From DATKWF01 sp035529715 (GTDB lineage: Bacteria; Chloroflexota; Dehalococcoidia; Dehalococcoidales; RBG-16-60-22), in contig DATKWF010000107.1 of assembly GCA_035529715.1 (NCBI GenBank), positions 1 to 8,835 of the forward strand: a stretch of 8,835 bases of DNA. The letters are read 5' to 3'. Position numbers and translations under genes: made by a program. Each line of letters opens with the position of its first letter. The stretch's first letter is position 1. Shown in pieces: positions 1 through 6,790 of the stretch. The notes below the pieces were generated by a model. That model did not search any database, was not told the origin of the DNA, and worked only from the letters and a program-made list of their open reading frames with translations.

Positions 1-263
1 CCCACAGGCACCATTTGTATCCGCAACTTATTGTGCCCGTTACATTATAATTTCCTGGCAATATTTTACCACAATCTAATCTCCGTTTGCATTATCAGGC
101 AATTCACCGTTAAAGGTCATCTATCGAGCTTGACGAATGGAACTGCCTAGTTATAGAATACAACGTCGCATGTAAATTTTGGCTAAATCCCCCATGATAC
201 CCACCGCACCCTGCAAATGGCAAGTAGCCGACAGCTTGATTAGAAAGAAGAAACGATTTGCCG
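1..263. other. Non-coding leader region upstream of hisF
   Basis: No convincing gene is seen here. One plus-strand frame is open from base 1 to a TAG at 148-150, but its translation is rich in Ile, Cys, His and Leu with no recognisable motif, so it is probably chance. On the minus strand an ATG lies at 14-12 and continues off the left edge; it could be the start of a divergent gene, but too little is visible to say. The region is more AT-rich than the genes that follow. It contains a candidate promoter (130-159) and a short distant inverted repeat (GGCTA at 181-185, TAGCC at 225-229), which is too weak to interpret. I saw no riboswitch or T-box signature. Confidence 0.6.
130..159 (+). promoter_or_regulatory. 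Candidate sigma-70 promoter for hisF
   Basis: TTGACG (130-135) is followed after 18 bases by TAGAAT (154-159); each hexamer matches the consensus at five of six positions. This would start transcription near 166 and leave a leader of about 100 bases before hisF. An overlapping alternative -10, TATAGA (152-157), has a 16-base spacer. The motif is short and the region AT-rich, so a chance match is possible. Confidence 0.35.
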
Positions 264-1034
264 ATGAAAGAAGTTAGAATTATACCCTGCCTGGACATTA
301 AGGAGGGGCGGGTTGTCAAAGGAGTGAACTTTGTCAACCTCAGGGATGCCCGCGACCCGGTGGAGGCAGCCGAAGCCTACTGCCGGGAGGGGGCTGACGA
401 GCTTGTCTTCCTGGATATCTTCGCCACCGTGGAGAACAGAAAGACTAGGCTGGAATGGGTGAAAAGGGTCTGCGACGTGGTCACCATCCCCTTCGCCGTC
501 GGCGGTGGCATTGGCAGTATTGAGGATATGGCGGCACTAATTGACCTCGGCGTGGACAAAGTCTCAATAAACACGGCAGCCGTCAGAAATCCCCAACTCA
601 TAAAAGAAGCTTCCAGAGAGTTCGGTAAGGAAAAGCTGGTTGTTGCCATTGACGGTCGGAAGAATCCTCCGGATAGTGGCCTTCCCCGACTTGAGGTAGT
701 CGTGAAAAGCGGCACCGAGTCCACCGGACTGGAGATTGCTGACTGGGCAAAGCAGGTGGCAGACCTGGGCGCCGGGGAAATACTGCTCACCAGCAAGGAT
801 GCTGACGGCACCAGAGAGGGATATGACCTGGAAATGACAAGGGCAGTTGCCGAGGCGGTTACCATACCGGTTATCGCTTCAGGCGGCGCGGGCAAGCTGG
901 AACACCTTTACCAAGCCATAGTAACCGGCAAGGCGACCGCAGTTTTAGCTGCTTCCATCTTCCACTTCGGAGAAATCTCAATACCTGAAGCTAAAAAATA
1001 TCTCAGGGAAAGGGGTATATCGGTAAGAATTTAG
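264..1034 (+). CDS. hisF: Imidazole glycerol phosphate synthase, cyclase subunit HisF
   Basis: HisF is the (beta/alpha)8-barrel lyase half of the HisH-HisF enzyme. It uses ammonia made from glutamine by HisH to convert PRFAR into imidazole glycerol phosphate and AICAR, in cytosolic histidine synthesis and feeding purine synthesis. The protein begins RIIPCLD at residues 5-11, with phosphate-binding loops VGGGI (79-83) and ASGGAG further on. From the ATG at 264 the two catalytic aspartates fall at Asp11 and Asp130, exactly the family numbering, and the length of 256 residues is normal. An in-frame TTG at 258 (adding two residues) is better spaced (7 bases) from the weak purine run AGAAG at 246-250, so the true start may be TTG. 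The next gene follows 11 bases later. No hisH or other his gene is visible nearby, so its partner must be encoded outside the window. Confidence 0.96.
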   Translation: MKEVRIIPCLDIKEGRVVKGVNFVNLRDARDPVEAAEAYCREGADELVFLDIFATVENRKTRLEWVKRVCDVVTIPFAVGGGIGSIEDMAALIDLGVDKVSINTAAVRNPQLIKEASREFGKEKLVVAIDGRKNPPDSGLPRLEVVVKSGTESTGLEIADWAKQVADLGAGEILLTSKDADGTREGYDLEMTRAVAEAVTIPVIASGGAGKLEHLYQAIVTGKATAVLAASIFHFGEISIPEAKKYLRERGISVRI

Positions 1035-1038
1035 GAGG
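1033..1038 (+). promoter_or_regulatory. Shine-Dalgarno site of the glutamate dehydrogenase gene overlapping the hisF stop
   Basis: AGGAGG starts inside the hisF TAG stop codon (1032-1034) and sits 7 bases before the ATG at 1046. A ribosome terminating on hisF would therefore stand on the next gene's binding site, which argues for co-transcription and translational coupling. Confidence 0.8.
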
Positions 1039-1045
1039 TAAATTA

Positions 1046-2302
1046 ATGAGCATAAATTGCAGCGATCAAGCTTTTGAGAATGTAAGAAAGATGATTTATA
1101 GCGTCTGTGACCGGATGAATATCAGCGAAACATGCCGGTTAAGACTGGGGGAATGCGAGCGGGAGTTGACCGTCCACTTCCCGGTCAAAATGGATGATGG
1201 GACGGTAAAAGTTTTCACTGGTTTCAGGGTCGTGCATAGTGATACCCGAGGACCAAGCAAAGGGGGAATCCGTTACCACCCTGACGTTACTCTGGACGAG
1301 GTAAGAGCCTTAGCTGCTTTAATGACTTTAAAGACCGCAGTGGCTAATCTCCCCTACGGGGGTGCCAAGGGAGCCGTAATCTGCAATCCTAAAGTTTTAT
1401 CACCGGGTGAGCTGGAGAGATTAACCCGGCGTTACACTGCTGAAATCACCATTTTAATAGGTCCGGGGAGTGATATACCGGCTCCCGACGTAGGCACTAA
1501 CCCCCAAATCATGGCCTGGATTATGGACACCTACAGCATGGGCATAGGCCATTCCGAACTGGCCATTACTACCGGCAAACCTATTGAAATAGGTGGCAGC
1601 AAAGGCAGGTTTGAAGCTACAGGACGCAGCTGCACTATTAGTGCCCTACTAGCTGCCAAGCATCTGGGCATAGACATTAAGGGAGCAACCGTTGTCGTGC
1701 AGGGCTGCGGGAATGTGGGAGCAGTATCAGCCAGCCTCCTGGCTAAAGAGGGTTGCCGAGTACTGGCAATAAGCGATACTAAGGGCGGCATTTATAACCC
1801 GAAAGGTCTGGATATTGAAGGTGTGCTTGCTAAGAAACAGGAAACAGGTTCAGTAACCAACTTCAAGGAGGCTGTAACTATAACTAATGCTGAGCTCCTG
1901 GGGCTGCAGTGCGATATACTGGTACCGGCTGCCTTTGAAAACCAGATAGTCGAAACCAATGCCAGTTCGGTAAAAGCCAAAATAATCATAGAAGGGGCAA
2001 ACGGCCCGATTACACCTGAGGCAGACAGGGTTCTTGCTGACAAGAATATATTCACTGTTCCGGATATACTGGCTAACACGGGTGGTGTAATAATATCGTA
2101 TCTTGAATGGGTGCAGTGTTTGCAGTCATTCTTCTGGGATGAAGAAGAAGTAAACAACTACCTGAAGAAAATCATGACTAGCGCCTTTGCCGAGATATTG
2201 GGAATCAGCCAGAAAGAGCAAGTAGATATGAGGACAGCCGCCTGTATGCTGGCACTAGGCCGACTGGCTACTGCCATGGCTACCAGAGGCATATTCCCGT
2301 AA
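1046..2302 (+). CDS. gdhA: Glutamate dehydrogenase (Glu/Leu/Phe/Val dehydrogenase family)
   Basis: This enzyme catalyses reversible NAD(P)-dependent oxidative deamination of glutamate to 2-oxoglutarate and ammonia in the cytosol. The 418-residue length matches hexameric bacterial and archaeal GDHs. The N-terminal substrate domain has GPSKGGIRYHP (about 69-79), LMTLK (92-96), PYGGAKGA (103-110) and PAPDVGT (145-151). Lys72, Lys96, Lys108 and Asp148 have the same spacing as the Clostridium symbiosum set Lys89, Lys113, Lys125 and Asp165. The Rossmann domain carries GCGNVG (220-225) and an acidic residue at Asp244 in ISDTKGG. The C-terminal part has EGANGP (316-321) and PDILANTGGVIISY (339-352). 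Ser351 appears to be the counterpart of the glutamate-selecting Ser380. Cofactor preference cannot be fixed by eye. Small oddities are GGAKGA where GGAKGG is common, and Cys358 where Asn is usual in EWVQN. A leucine or phenylalanine dehydrogenase is less likely, as those enzymes are shorter and lack this lysine/serine set. Confidence 0.94.
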   Translation: MSINCSDQAFENVRKMIYSVCDRMNISETCRLRLGECERELTVHFPVKMDDGTVKVFTGFRVVHSDTRGPSKGGIRYHPDVTLDEVRALAALMTLKTAVANLPYGGAKGAVICNPKVLSPGELERLTRRYTAEITILIGPGSDIPAPDVGTNPQIMAWIMDTYSMGIGHSELAITTGKPIEIGGSKGRFEATGRSCTISALLAAKHLGIDIKGATVVVQGCGNVGAVSASLLAKEGCRVLAISDTKGGIYNPKGLDIEGVLAKKQETGSVTNFKEAVTITNAELLGLQCDILVPAAFENQIVETNASSVKAKIIIEGANGPITPEADRVLADKNIFTVPDILANTGGVIISYLEWVQCLQSFFWDEEEVNNYLKKIMTSAFAEILGISQKEQVDMRTAACMLALGRLATAMATRGIFP

Positions 2303-2310
2303 GAACCGAC

Positions 2311-2346
2311 AGATATATCTTTTTGCCGTCAGCTCCAGATGGGAGC
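2311..2346 (+). other. Short inverted repeats in the gap between gdhA and the methyltransferase gene
   Basis: The 79-base gap contains a perfect palindrome AGATATATCT (2311-2320) followed by a T run, and a small hairpin GCTCC (2332-2336) / GGAGC (2342-2346) with a 5-base loop. Neither has the GC-rich stem plus U-tract layout of a clear intrinsic terminator. They may be an RNA processing or stability element, or chance. Confidence 0.25.
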
Positions 2347-2381
2347 AACCCAGGAAGGATATAAGAATATAGAGGAGAAAC

Positions 2382-3236
2382 ATGATTACCACACTTTCAG
2401 GGAGAAAAGGAAAAGTAGAAATCTCCCCGGATGGTCCTACGGTCATCATCGGGGAAAGAATCAATCCGACAGGCAGGTCCAAGTTCGCCGCCGCTCTGGA
2501 GAATAAGGACTGGGATGTCCTGAGACAGGAAGCAATTACCCAGATAGAGCAAGGGGCACATGTCATTGACGTTAATGTCGGCATCCCGGGTATCGATGAG
2601 GTAGCTATTCTCCCCGAAGCGGTGAAAATAGTATCCGAGGCAACTGGTGCCCCGCTTTGCATTGATTCCTCAAACCCTCAAGCCCTGGAGGCAGCACTTC
2701 AGGTGTGCGAGGGAAAACCCCTGGTAAACAGCACCACCGGGGAAGAAACATCAATGTCAGTTATCTTACCGCTGGTCAAAAAATACGGAGCGGCAGTAAT
2801 CGGCCTCTGCCAGGATGAGCAAGGAATAGCCCCGGAGCCTGAACAGCGCCTTGAGATAGCCCGGAAAATCATGAGCCGGGCAAAAAGTTACGGGATAGAA
2901 GCGTCGGACATTGTTATCGACCCCCTGGTCCTCACGGTAGGTGCTGAATCCAAAGCCGGACTTATTACCCTGCTGACTGCCCGGCTTATCTCGGAAAGGC
3001 TGGGACTGAACATGACCATGGGAGCCAGCAATATATCCTTCGGGCTCCCCAACCGATATTTTATAAACAACAGCTTCCTAGCTATGGCAATCTGGTGTGG
3101 AGTGGATGCCCCCGTGGTCAATCCGGGAGGCAAGGGACTGGTGGAGACAATTCTGGGGGCTGACCTGATTAAAGGCAATGATGAATACGCCGCCAGGTAT
3201 TTAAAACGTTACCGGAAAAGCCTCCAGCAAAAGTGA
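2382..3236 (+). CDS. Methyltetrahydrofolate:corrinoid methyltransferase (pterin-binding, AcsE/MtgA-like)
   Basis: This is a TIM-barrel pterin-binding protein of the MeTr/MetH-pterin-domain/DHPS superfamily, expected to move the methyl group between methyltetrahydrofolate and a corrinoid protein. It has 284 residues. VIIGERINPTG (21-31) opens the barrel and VIDVNVG (61-67) follows. Asp95 (CIDSSN), Asn116 (VNSTTG), Asp180 (VIDP) and Asn217 (GASNIS) match Moorella AcsE Asp75, Asn96, Asp160 and Asn199, the first three with identical spacing. It carries an N-terminal extension of about 20 residues relative to AcsE. A true dihydropteroate synthase is unlikely given GERIN and the methyltransferase residue set. 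The start has a good site, AGAGGAG at 2371-2377. No corrinoid protein or acs/cdh gene is nearby, so the methyl acceptor (CoFeSP, MetH-like or a methylamine/betaine system corrinoid protein) cannot be named; I leave the symbol empty. Confidence 0.85.
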   Translation: MITTLSGRKGKVEISPDGPTVIIGERINPTGRSKFAAALENKDWDVLRQEAITQIEQGAHVIDVNVGIPGIDEVAILPEAVKIVSEATGAPLCIDSSNPQALEAALQVCEGKPLVNSTTGEETSMSVILPLVKKYGAAVIGLCQDEQGIAPEPEQRLEIARKIMSRAKSYGIEASDIVIDPLVLTVGAESKAGLITLLTARLISERLGLNMTMGASNISFGLPNRYFINNSFLAMAIWCGVDAPVVNPGGKGLVETILGADLIKGNDEYAARYLKRYRKSLQQK

Positions 3237-3237
3237 C

Positions 3238-3254
3238 TCTGCCGGACAGGCAGA
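3238..3254 (+). terminator. Hairpin directly after the methyltransferase stop, weak terminator candidate
   Basis: TCTGCC (3238-3243) pairs perfectly with GGCAGA (3249-3254) across a 5-base loop, beginning one base after the TGA stop. The position suits an intrinsic terminator or 3'-end stabiliser, but the following bases (TAACATCTTCTCC) are not a proper T tract, so termination would be weak at best. Confidence 0.35.
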
Positions 3255-3272
3255 TAACATCTTCTCCAGTCC

Positions 3273-3302
3273 ATTCTCGACCGTTGACGAACGTTCGAGA
3301 AT
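3273..3302. repeat. Long near-perfect palindrome
   Basis: ATTCTCGA (3273-3280) pairs with TCGAGAAT (3295-3302). After one C/T mismatch, CGTT (3282-3285) pairs with AACG (3290-3293), leaving a 4-base loop GACG (3286-3289). That gives 12 paired positions of 13. It is not followed by a T run, so it is not a standard terminator. It could be a protein-binding palindrome, a REP-like dispersed element, or a structured leader RNA. Confidence 0.6.
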
Positions 3303-3315
3303 TAAGTTAGACTTA
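3303..3315. repeat. Small hairpin abutting the long palindrome
   Basis: TAAGT (3303-3307) and ACTTA (3311-3315) form a 5-base-pair stem with a 3-base loop, starting at the base after the long palindrome ends. On its own it could be chance; its position makes it worth recording. Confidence 0.35.
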
Positions 3316-3364
3316 CTTGGCGAGTGTGGCTAGAATTTGAGTTTACTGACCCCACCCTCTTTAT

Positions 3365-3387
3365 CCTCTTCCCCTTGAAAGGAGAGG
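3365..3387. repeat. Polypyrimidine/polypurine hairpin in the leuS leader
   Basis: CCTCT (3365-3369) pairs with AGAGG (3383-3387); inside, after a 3-base bulge, CCT (3373-3375) pairs with AGG (3380-3382) around the loop TGAA. The look (a C/T-rich arm, a short A-containing loop, then a GGAGAGGGAG arm) resembles REP-like intergenic palindromes of some bacteria, but only a genome-wide search could show it is dispersed. Confidence 0.4.
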
Positions 3388-3391
3388 GAGA

Positions 3392-3405
3392 CAGGTTGAT
3401 AAACA
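3392..3405 (+). repeat. 14-base exact repeat, copy 1 (leuS leader)
   Basis: CAGGTTGATAAACA occurs here, 40 bases before the leuS start, and again at 5877-5890 inside the last codons of leuS. The flanking bases differ. A single 14-base match within a window of this size can arise by chance. Confidence 0.4.
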
Positions 3406-3444
3406 ATCTCAATGAGCCGGGCATTTACTAGAGGGAGAAGATAG

Positions 3445-5904
3445 ATGGTAGCCGAGTACAATCCGCAGGAAATAGAGAAGAAATGGCAACAGAAATGGGC
3501 TGAGGATAAACTCTACGAAGTCACTGAGGACAAGTCCCGCCCAAAATTTTTTGACCTGACCATGTTCCCCTATACCTCGGGTGACCTCCATATTGGACAC
3601 TGGTATGCCATGGCTCCGGCTGACGTTCATGCCCGCTTTAAGCGGATGCAGGGCTATAATGTGCTTCACCCGATGGGCTTTGATGCTTTTGGCCTGCCCG
3701 CCGAGAATGCCGCTATCAAGCACGGTATTCACCCCTTCAAATGGACAATGCAAAACGTAGAGAACATGCGCCGCCAGCTAAAGAGTATAGGCGCTATCTA
3801 CGACTGGAGTCGGGAAGTGGTTACCTGCCTGCCCGACTATTACAAATGGACGCAATGGTTCTTCCTGAAGCTCTACGAAGCTGACCTGGCTTACCGGGGT
3901 AAAGCTCCGGTTAACTGGTGCCCCCGCTGCCAGACGGTGCTGGCTAACGAGCAGGTAGTGAATGAGGGCTTCTGCGAGCGTTGTGGCGCAGCAGTAACAC
4001 GGCGAGACCTGGCACAGTGGTTCTTCCGCATCACCAAATATGCTGACGAGCTGATGGAATACAGAGACATTGATTGGCCGGAGCGGATAAAGCTAATGCA
4101 GAAGAACTGGGTGGGCAAGAGCCAGGGCACCGAGATTTCGTTCGCTCTTGAGCACCCCGGCGTGGCCGAAAAAGAGATAAGGGTATTTACCACCCGCCCC
4201 GACACCACCTTTGGCGTTACTTTCATGGTCCTGGCCCCGGAACACCCTCTGGTGGCAGTGCTAACCTCACCGGATAAAAAAGCCGAGGTGGAAAATTATA
4301 TCACCCAGTCAAGGCGCCGGAGTGAAATAGAGCGACTATCCGTCGAAAAGGAAAAGGATGGGGTATTCATCGGCGCTTATGTCATCAACCGCCTCAACGG
4401 GGAAAAAGTGCCCATCTGGATTGCCGACTATGTGCTGCTGAGCTACGGCACCGGGGCGGTAATGGGAGTGCCCGCCCATGACGAGCGTGATTTTGCCTTT
4501 GCCAAGAAGTACAACCTGCCCATACCGGTAGTGATAGCGCCGCCGGGGTGGCAAGAAGAAGAACTTGAGGAAGCCTACACGGAACCGGGCACCATGGTAA
4601 ACTCGGCGCAATTTAACGGTCTCCCCAACGAACAGGGTATAGACGCCGTTTCTGATTTTCTGGAAGAGAAAGGCTGGGGCAAGCGAACCGTAAGCTATAA
4701 AATTCGCGACTGGCTTATCTCCCGCCAGCGTTACTGGGGAGCACCGATACCCATGATTTACTGTGAAAAGTGCGGCATTGTCCCCGTCCCGGAGAAAGAC
4801 CTGCCGGTGCTGCTACCCGAAGATGCCGAATTCAGACCTACCGGTGAATCACCGCTGAAATACCATGAGCAATTTGTCAATACCACCTGCCCCTGCTGCT
4901 CGGCTCCAGCCAAGCGGGAGACTGACACCATGGACACCTTTATGTGCTCCAACTGGTACTTCCTGCGCTATACCAGCCCTGGTTGTGATAATGCTCCGTT
5001 TGACCCGGAAAAGTTGAAATACTGGCTGCCGGTAGACCTCTACACCGGCGGTGCCGAGCATGCCGTAATGCACCTGCTCTACGCCCGCTTTTTCGCCAAA
5101 GCGATTCGGGACATGGGACTGGTTGACTTCGATGAGCCGTTTACCCGCCTGTTTAACCAGGGGACCATTATTGTTGAGAAGCAGAAGATGAGTAAATCAA
5201 GAGGCAACGTGATTACGCCGGATGAATACGTCGCCGAGGTGGGAGCGGATACGGTGCGCGCTTACCTCATGTTCGTGGCGCCCTGGGAGCAGGGTGGTGA
5301 GTGGAATGACAGCGGCATCAGCGGGGTAAGTCGCTGGCTTAACCGTGTATGGAATCTGGTACTGACCGATTACAGCCAGAATAAAAATGCTAACCCCGAT
5401 GACAGAAAGAAAGCAGAGCGCGAGCTATCCCGCATTACCCATCAAACCATCAAGAAAGTAACCGAGGACCTGGAAAAAATCCACCTGAATACCATGATAT
5501 CAACACTGATGGAGCTCACCAACTACCTGGCTAAAGCCAAGGAAAAGGGAACAGTTACTCCTTCGGATTGGGAAGAGTCCATAGATATTTTGCTCCGCCT
5601 TCTGGCGCCCACCACCCCCCACCTGGCCGAGGAATTGTGGCAGAGAACAGGGCGTGAGTACAGCATACATAACCAGAGCTGGCCGCATTGGGATGAGGCG
5701 TTAGTCAAGGAGGAAGAGATTACCCTGGTGGTCCAGGTAAACGGCAAGCTGCGCGACCGAATTACGGCTCCGGTCTCCATCACCGAGACTGAAGCCAGAG
5801 AATTAGTACTGGAAAGAGAGCGGGTAAAACCTTATATTGCAGGTAAGCAGCTTAGCAATATAATCTATGTCCCGGGCAGGTTGATAAACATAGTAGTCAA
5901 GTAG
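3445..5904 (+). CDS. leuS: Leucyl-tRNA synthetase
   Basis: Class I aminoacyl-tRNA synthetase that charges tRNA(Leu) with leucine in the cytosol and edits mischarged products. The 819-residue protein is complete. The HIGH motif is HIGH at 49-52 and KMSKS is at 581-585. A first zinc-type domain has Cys159/Cys162 and Cys177/Cys180. The CP1 editing domain has the threonine-rich TTRPDTTFG (249-257) and GTGAVMGVPAHDERD (335-349); Asp346 corresponds to the editing aspartate (E. coli Asp345). A second possible Cys4 site is Cys440/Cys443 with Cys482/Cys485, before TDTMDTF (493-499). The anticodon-binding domain and the C-terminal tRNA-contact domain (QVNGKLRDR, 764-772) follow. In the conserved MDTF(V)DSSWY stretch this protein has MCSNWY, a Cys where Asp is usual. 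The start at 3445 has GAGGGAG at 3431-3437. proC follows 5 bases after the stop, suggesting one transcript. Confidence 0.97.
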   Translation: MVAEYNPQEIEKKWQQKWAEDKLYEVTEDKSRPKFFDLTMFPYTSGDLHIGHWYAMAPADVHARFKRMQGYNVLHPMGFDAFGLPAENAAIKHGIHPFKWTMQNVENMRRQLKSIGAIYDWSREVVTCLPDYYKWTQWFFLKLYEADLAYRGKAPVNWCPRCQTVLANEQVVNEGFCERCGAAVTRRDLAQWFFRITKYADELMEYRDIDWPERIKLMQKNWVGKSQGTEISFALEHPGVAEKEIRVFTTRPDTTFGVTFMVLAPEHPLVAVLTSPDKKAEVENYITQSRRRSEIERLSVEKEKDGVFIGAYVINRLNGEKVPIWIADYVLLSYGTGAVMGVPAHDERDFAFAKKYNLPIPVVIAPPGWQEEELEEAYTEPGTMVNSAQFNGLPNEQGIDAVSDFLEEKGWGKRTVSYKIRDWLISRQRYWGAPIPMIYCEKCGIVPVPEKDLPVLLPEDAEFRPTGESPLKYHEQFVNTTCPCCSAPAKRETDTMDTFMCSNWYFLRYTSPGCDNAPFDPEKLKYWLPVDLYTGGAEHAVMHLLYARFFAKAIRDMGLVDFDEPFTRLFNQGTIIVEKQKMSKSRGNVITPDEYVAEVGADTVRAYLMFVAPWEQGGEWNDSGISGVSRWLNRVWNLVLTDYSQNKNANPDDRKKAERELSRITHQTIKKVTEDLEKIHLNTMISTLMELTNYLAKAKEKGTVTPSDWEESIDILLRLLAPTTPHLAEELWQRTGREYSIHNQSWPHWDEALVKEEEITLVVQVNGKLRDRITAPVSITETEARELVLERERVKPYIAGKQLSNIIYVPGRLINIVVK
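5877..5890 (+). repeat. 14-base exact repeat, copy 2 (3' end of leuS)
   Basis: Second copy of CAGGTTGATAAACA. Here it encodes part of the leuS C-terminus (residues around GRLIN), so the sequence is constrained by protein coding and the match to the leader copy may be fortuitous. Confidence 0.4.
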
Positions 5905-5909
5905 GCAAG

Positions 5910-6719
5910 ATGGATATTATGAAGATAACCTTCATTGGCGGCGGGGCAATGGGGGAAGCAATACTGTCGGCCATCCTGGACAAGAGACTGAGCACACCAG
6001 CGGCGGTAATTGTCAGCGATATCAACGAGTCCCGCCTCAAATACCTTGAGCAGAAATACTGCGTAACCGTCACCAGCAATAATCGTCAGGCGGTAAACAA
6101 CAGTGATATCGTGGTTATGGCAATTAAACCGCAGAGCCTGACTGAAGTAATGGCTGACCTCAAAAGCCATCTCAAGCCAGACCAGCTTGTCTTATCTATT
6201 ATCGCCGGAGCAAGGATTGATACTTTATGTCAAGGACTGGACCACCGCTCTATAGTCCGGGTTATGCCCAACACCCCCGCCCAGATTGGTGAGGGCATGA
6301 GTGTATGGACAGCTACCACCGAGGTAACCCAAACGCAAAAAAGCATGGTAAGCTCAATGCTGGGCACCACAGGCAAAGAAATCTATGTTGACGATGAAAA
6401 GTACCTTGACATGGTCACCGCGATTAGCGGCAGCGGGCCAGCCTATTTCTTCCTTTTTGTGGAGTCGCTGGTTGATTCAGCAGTGCAAATCGGCATCCCG
6501 CGTGATATGGCTGAGAAACTGGTACTGCAGACCATGCTTGGCTCGGCTCACCTCCTCCAGAAGTCGGGCAAGCCGCCAGCCGAGCTACGCCGAATGGTTA
6601 CTTCACCCGGCGGCACCACCGCCGAGGCAATACTCCAGTTTGAAAACGGTGGATTCAGGAATCTGGTCCTGCAGGCGGTTACCGCCGCCTACAATAAAGC
6701 CAAAGAACTCGGTAACTAA
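5910..6719 (+). CDS. proC: Pyrroline-5-carboxylate reductase
   Basis: ProC reduces 1-pyrroline-5-carboxylate to proline with NAD(P)H, the last step of proline synthesis from glutamate, in the cytosol. The 269-residue length is typical. The N-terminal Rossmann fold shows FIGGGAMGEAI (8-18), then AIKPQ (71-75), SIIAG (96-100) and RVMPNTPA (117-124). The C-terminal helical dimerisation domain has AISGSGPAYFFLF (171-183) and the family signature MVTSPGGTTAEA (229-240), whose serine/threonine/glycine residues form the active site. The 5910 ATG lies 5 bases after the leuS stop with only a weak TAGG before it. An in-frame ATG at 5919 would give the more usual MKITFIGGG start, so the first three residues are uncertain. 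Translation probably depends on ribosomes arriving from leuS. No proA or proB is in view. Confidence 0.96.
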   Translation: MDIMKITFIGGGAMGEAILSAILDKRLSTPAAVIVSDINESRLKYLEQKYCVTVTSNNRQAVNNSDIVVMAIKPQSLTEVMADLKSHLKPDQLVLSIIAGARIDTLCQGLDHRSIVRVMPNTPAQIGEGMSVWTATTEVTQTQKSMVSSMLGTTGKEIYVDDEKYLDMVTAISGSGPAYFFLFVESLVDSAVQIGIPRDMAEKLVLQTMLGSAHLLQKSGKPPAELRRMVTSPGGTTAEAILQFENGGFRNLVLQAVTAAYNKAKELGN

Positions 6720-6790
6720 CCTGCCACCCCCTACCCATCAGCCCAGCATAAATATATGACCATCCGTTAATTTTTTTTAAAAGTCCTTAA

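Larger units (their letters stand above)
3237..3444. other. Structured intergenic region upstream of leuS
   Basis: This 208-base gap has no credible gene. It contains four inverted repeats, listed separately (3238-3254, 3273-3302, 3303-3315, 3365-3387), and a pyrimidine-rich then purine-rich switch around 3351-3390. No T-box signature was found, although aminoacyl-tRNA synthetase genes often have one. No convincing promoter was found either: TAGAAT at 3331-3336 lacks a good -35 partner. Confidence 0.6.

Noticed and set aside
15..51. Promoter with TATAAT at 46-51
   Set aside because: The -10 hexamer is perfect, but the nearest -35-like TTGTAT is 25 bases away and no gene starts suitably close.
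377..895. 172-codon minus-strand open frame opposite hisF
   Set aside because: Antisense to a fully convincing hisF; the Ser/Pro/Thr-rich translation is typical of a shadow of a GC-rich gene.
3284..3336. Promoter for leuS using TTGACG (3284) or TAGAAT (3331)
   Set aside because: The two elements are 41 bases apart and neither has a matching partner at 16-18 bases. TTGACG is also part of the palindrome loop and arm.
3237..3444. T-box riboswitch upstream of leuS
   Set aside because: The conserved T-box bulge sequence (AGGGTGGNACCGCG-like) and a terminator/antiterminator pair with a T run are absent.
3409..3753. 114-codon minus-strand open frame reaching into the leuS leader
   Set aside because: Most of it is antisense to the start of leuS, and no motif or ribosome site supports it.
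6385..6759. 124-codon open frame on the plus strand
   Set aside because: It lies almost wholly inside proC in another frame, its translation is low-complexity in Pro, Ser and Arg with no known motif, and it has no ribosome site.
6771..6778. Rho-independent terminator after proC
   Set aside because: There is a T8 run but no GC-rich inverted repeat immediately before it.
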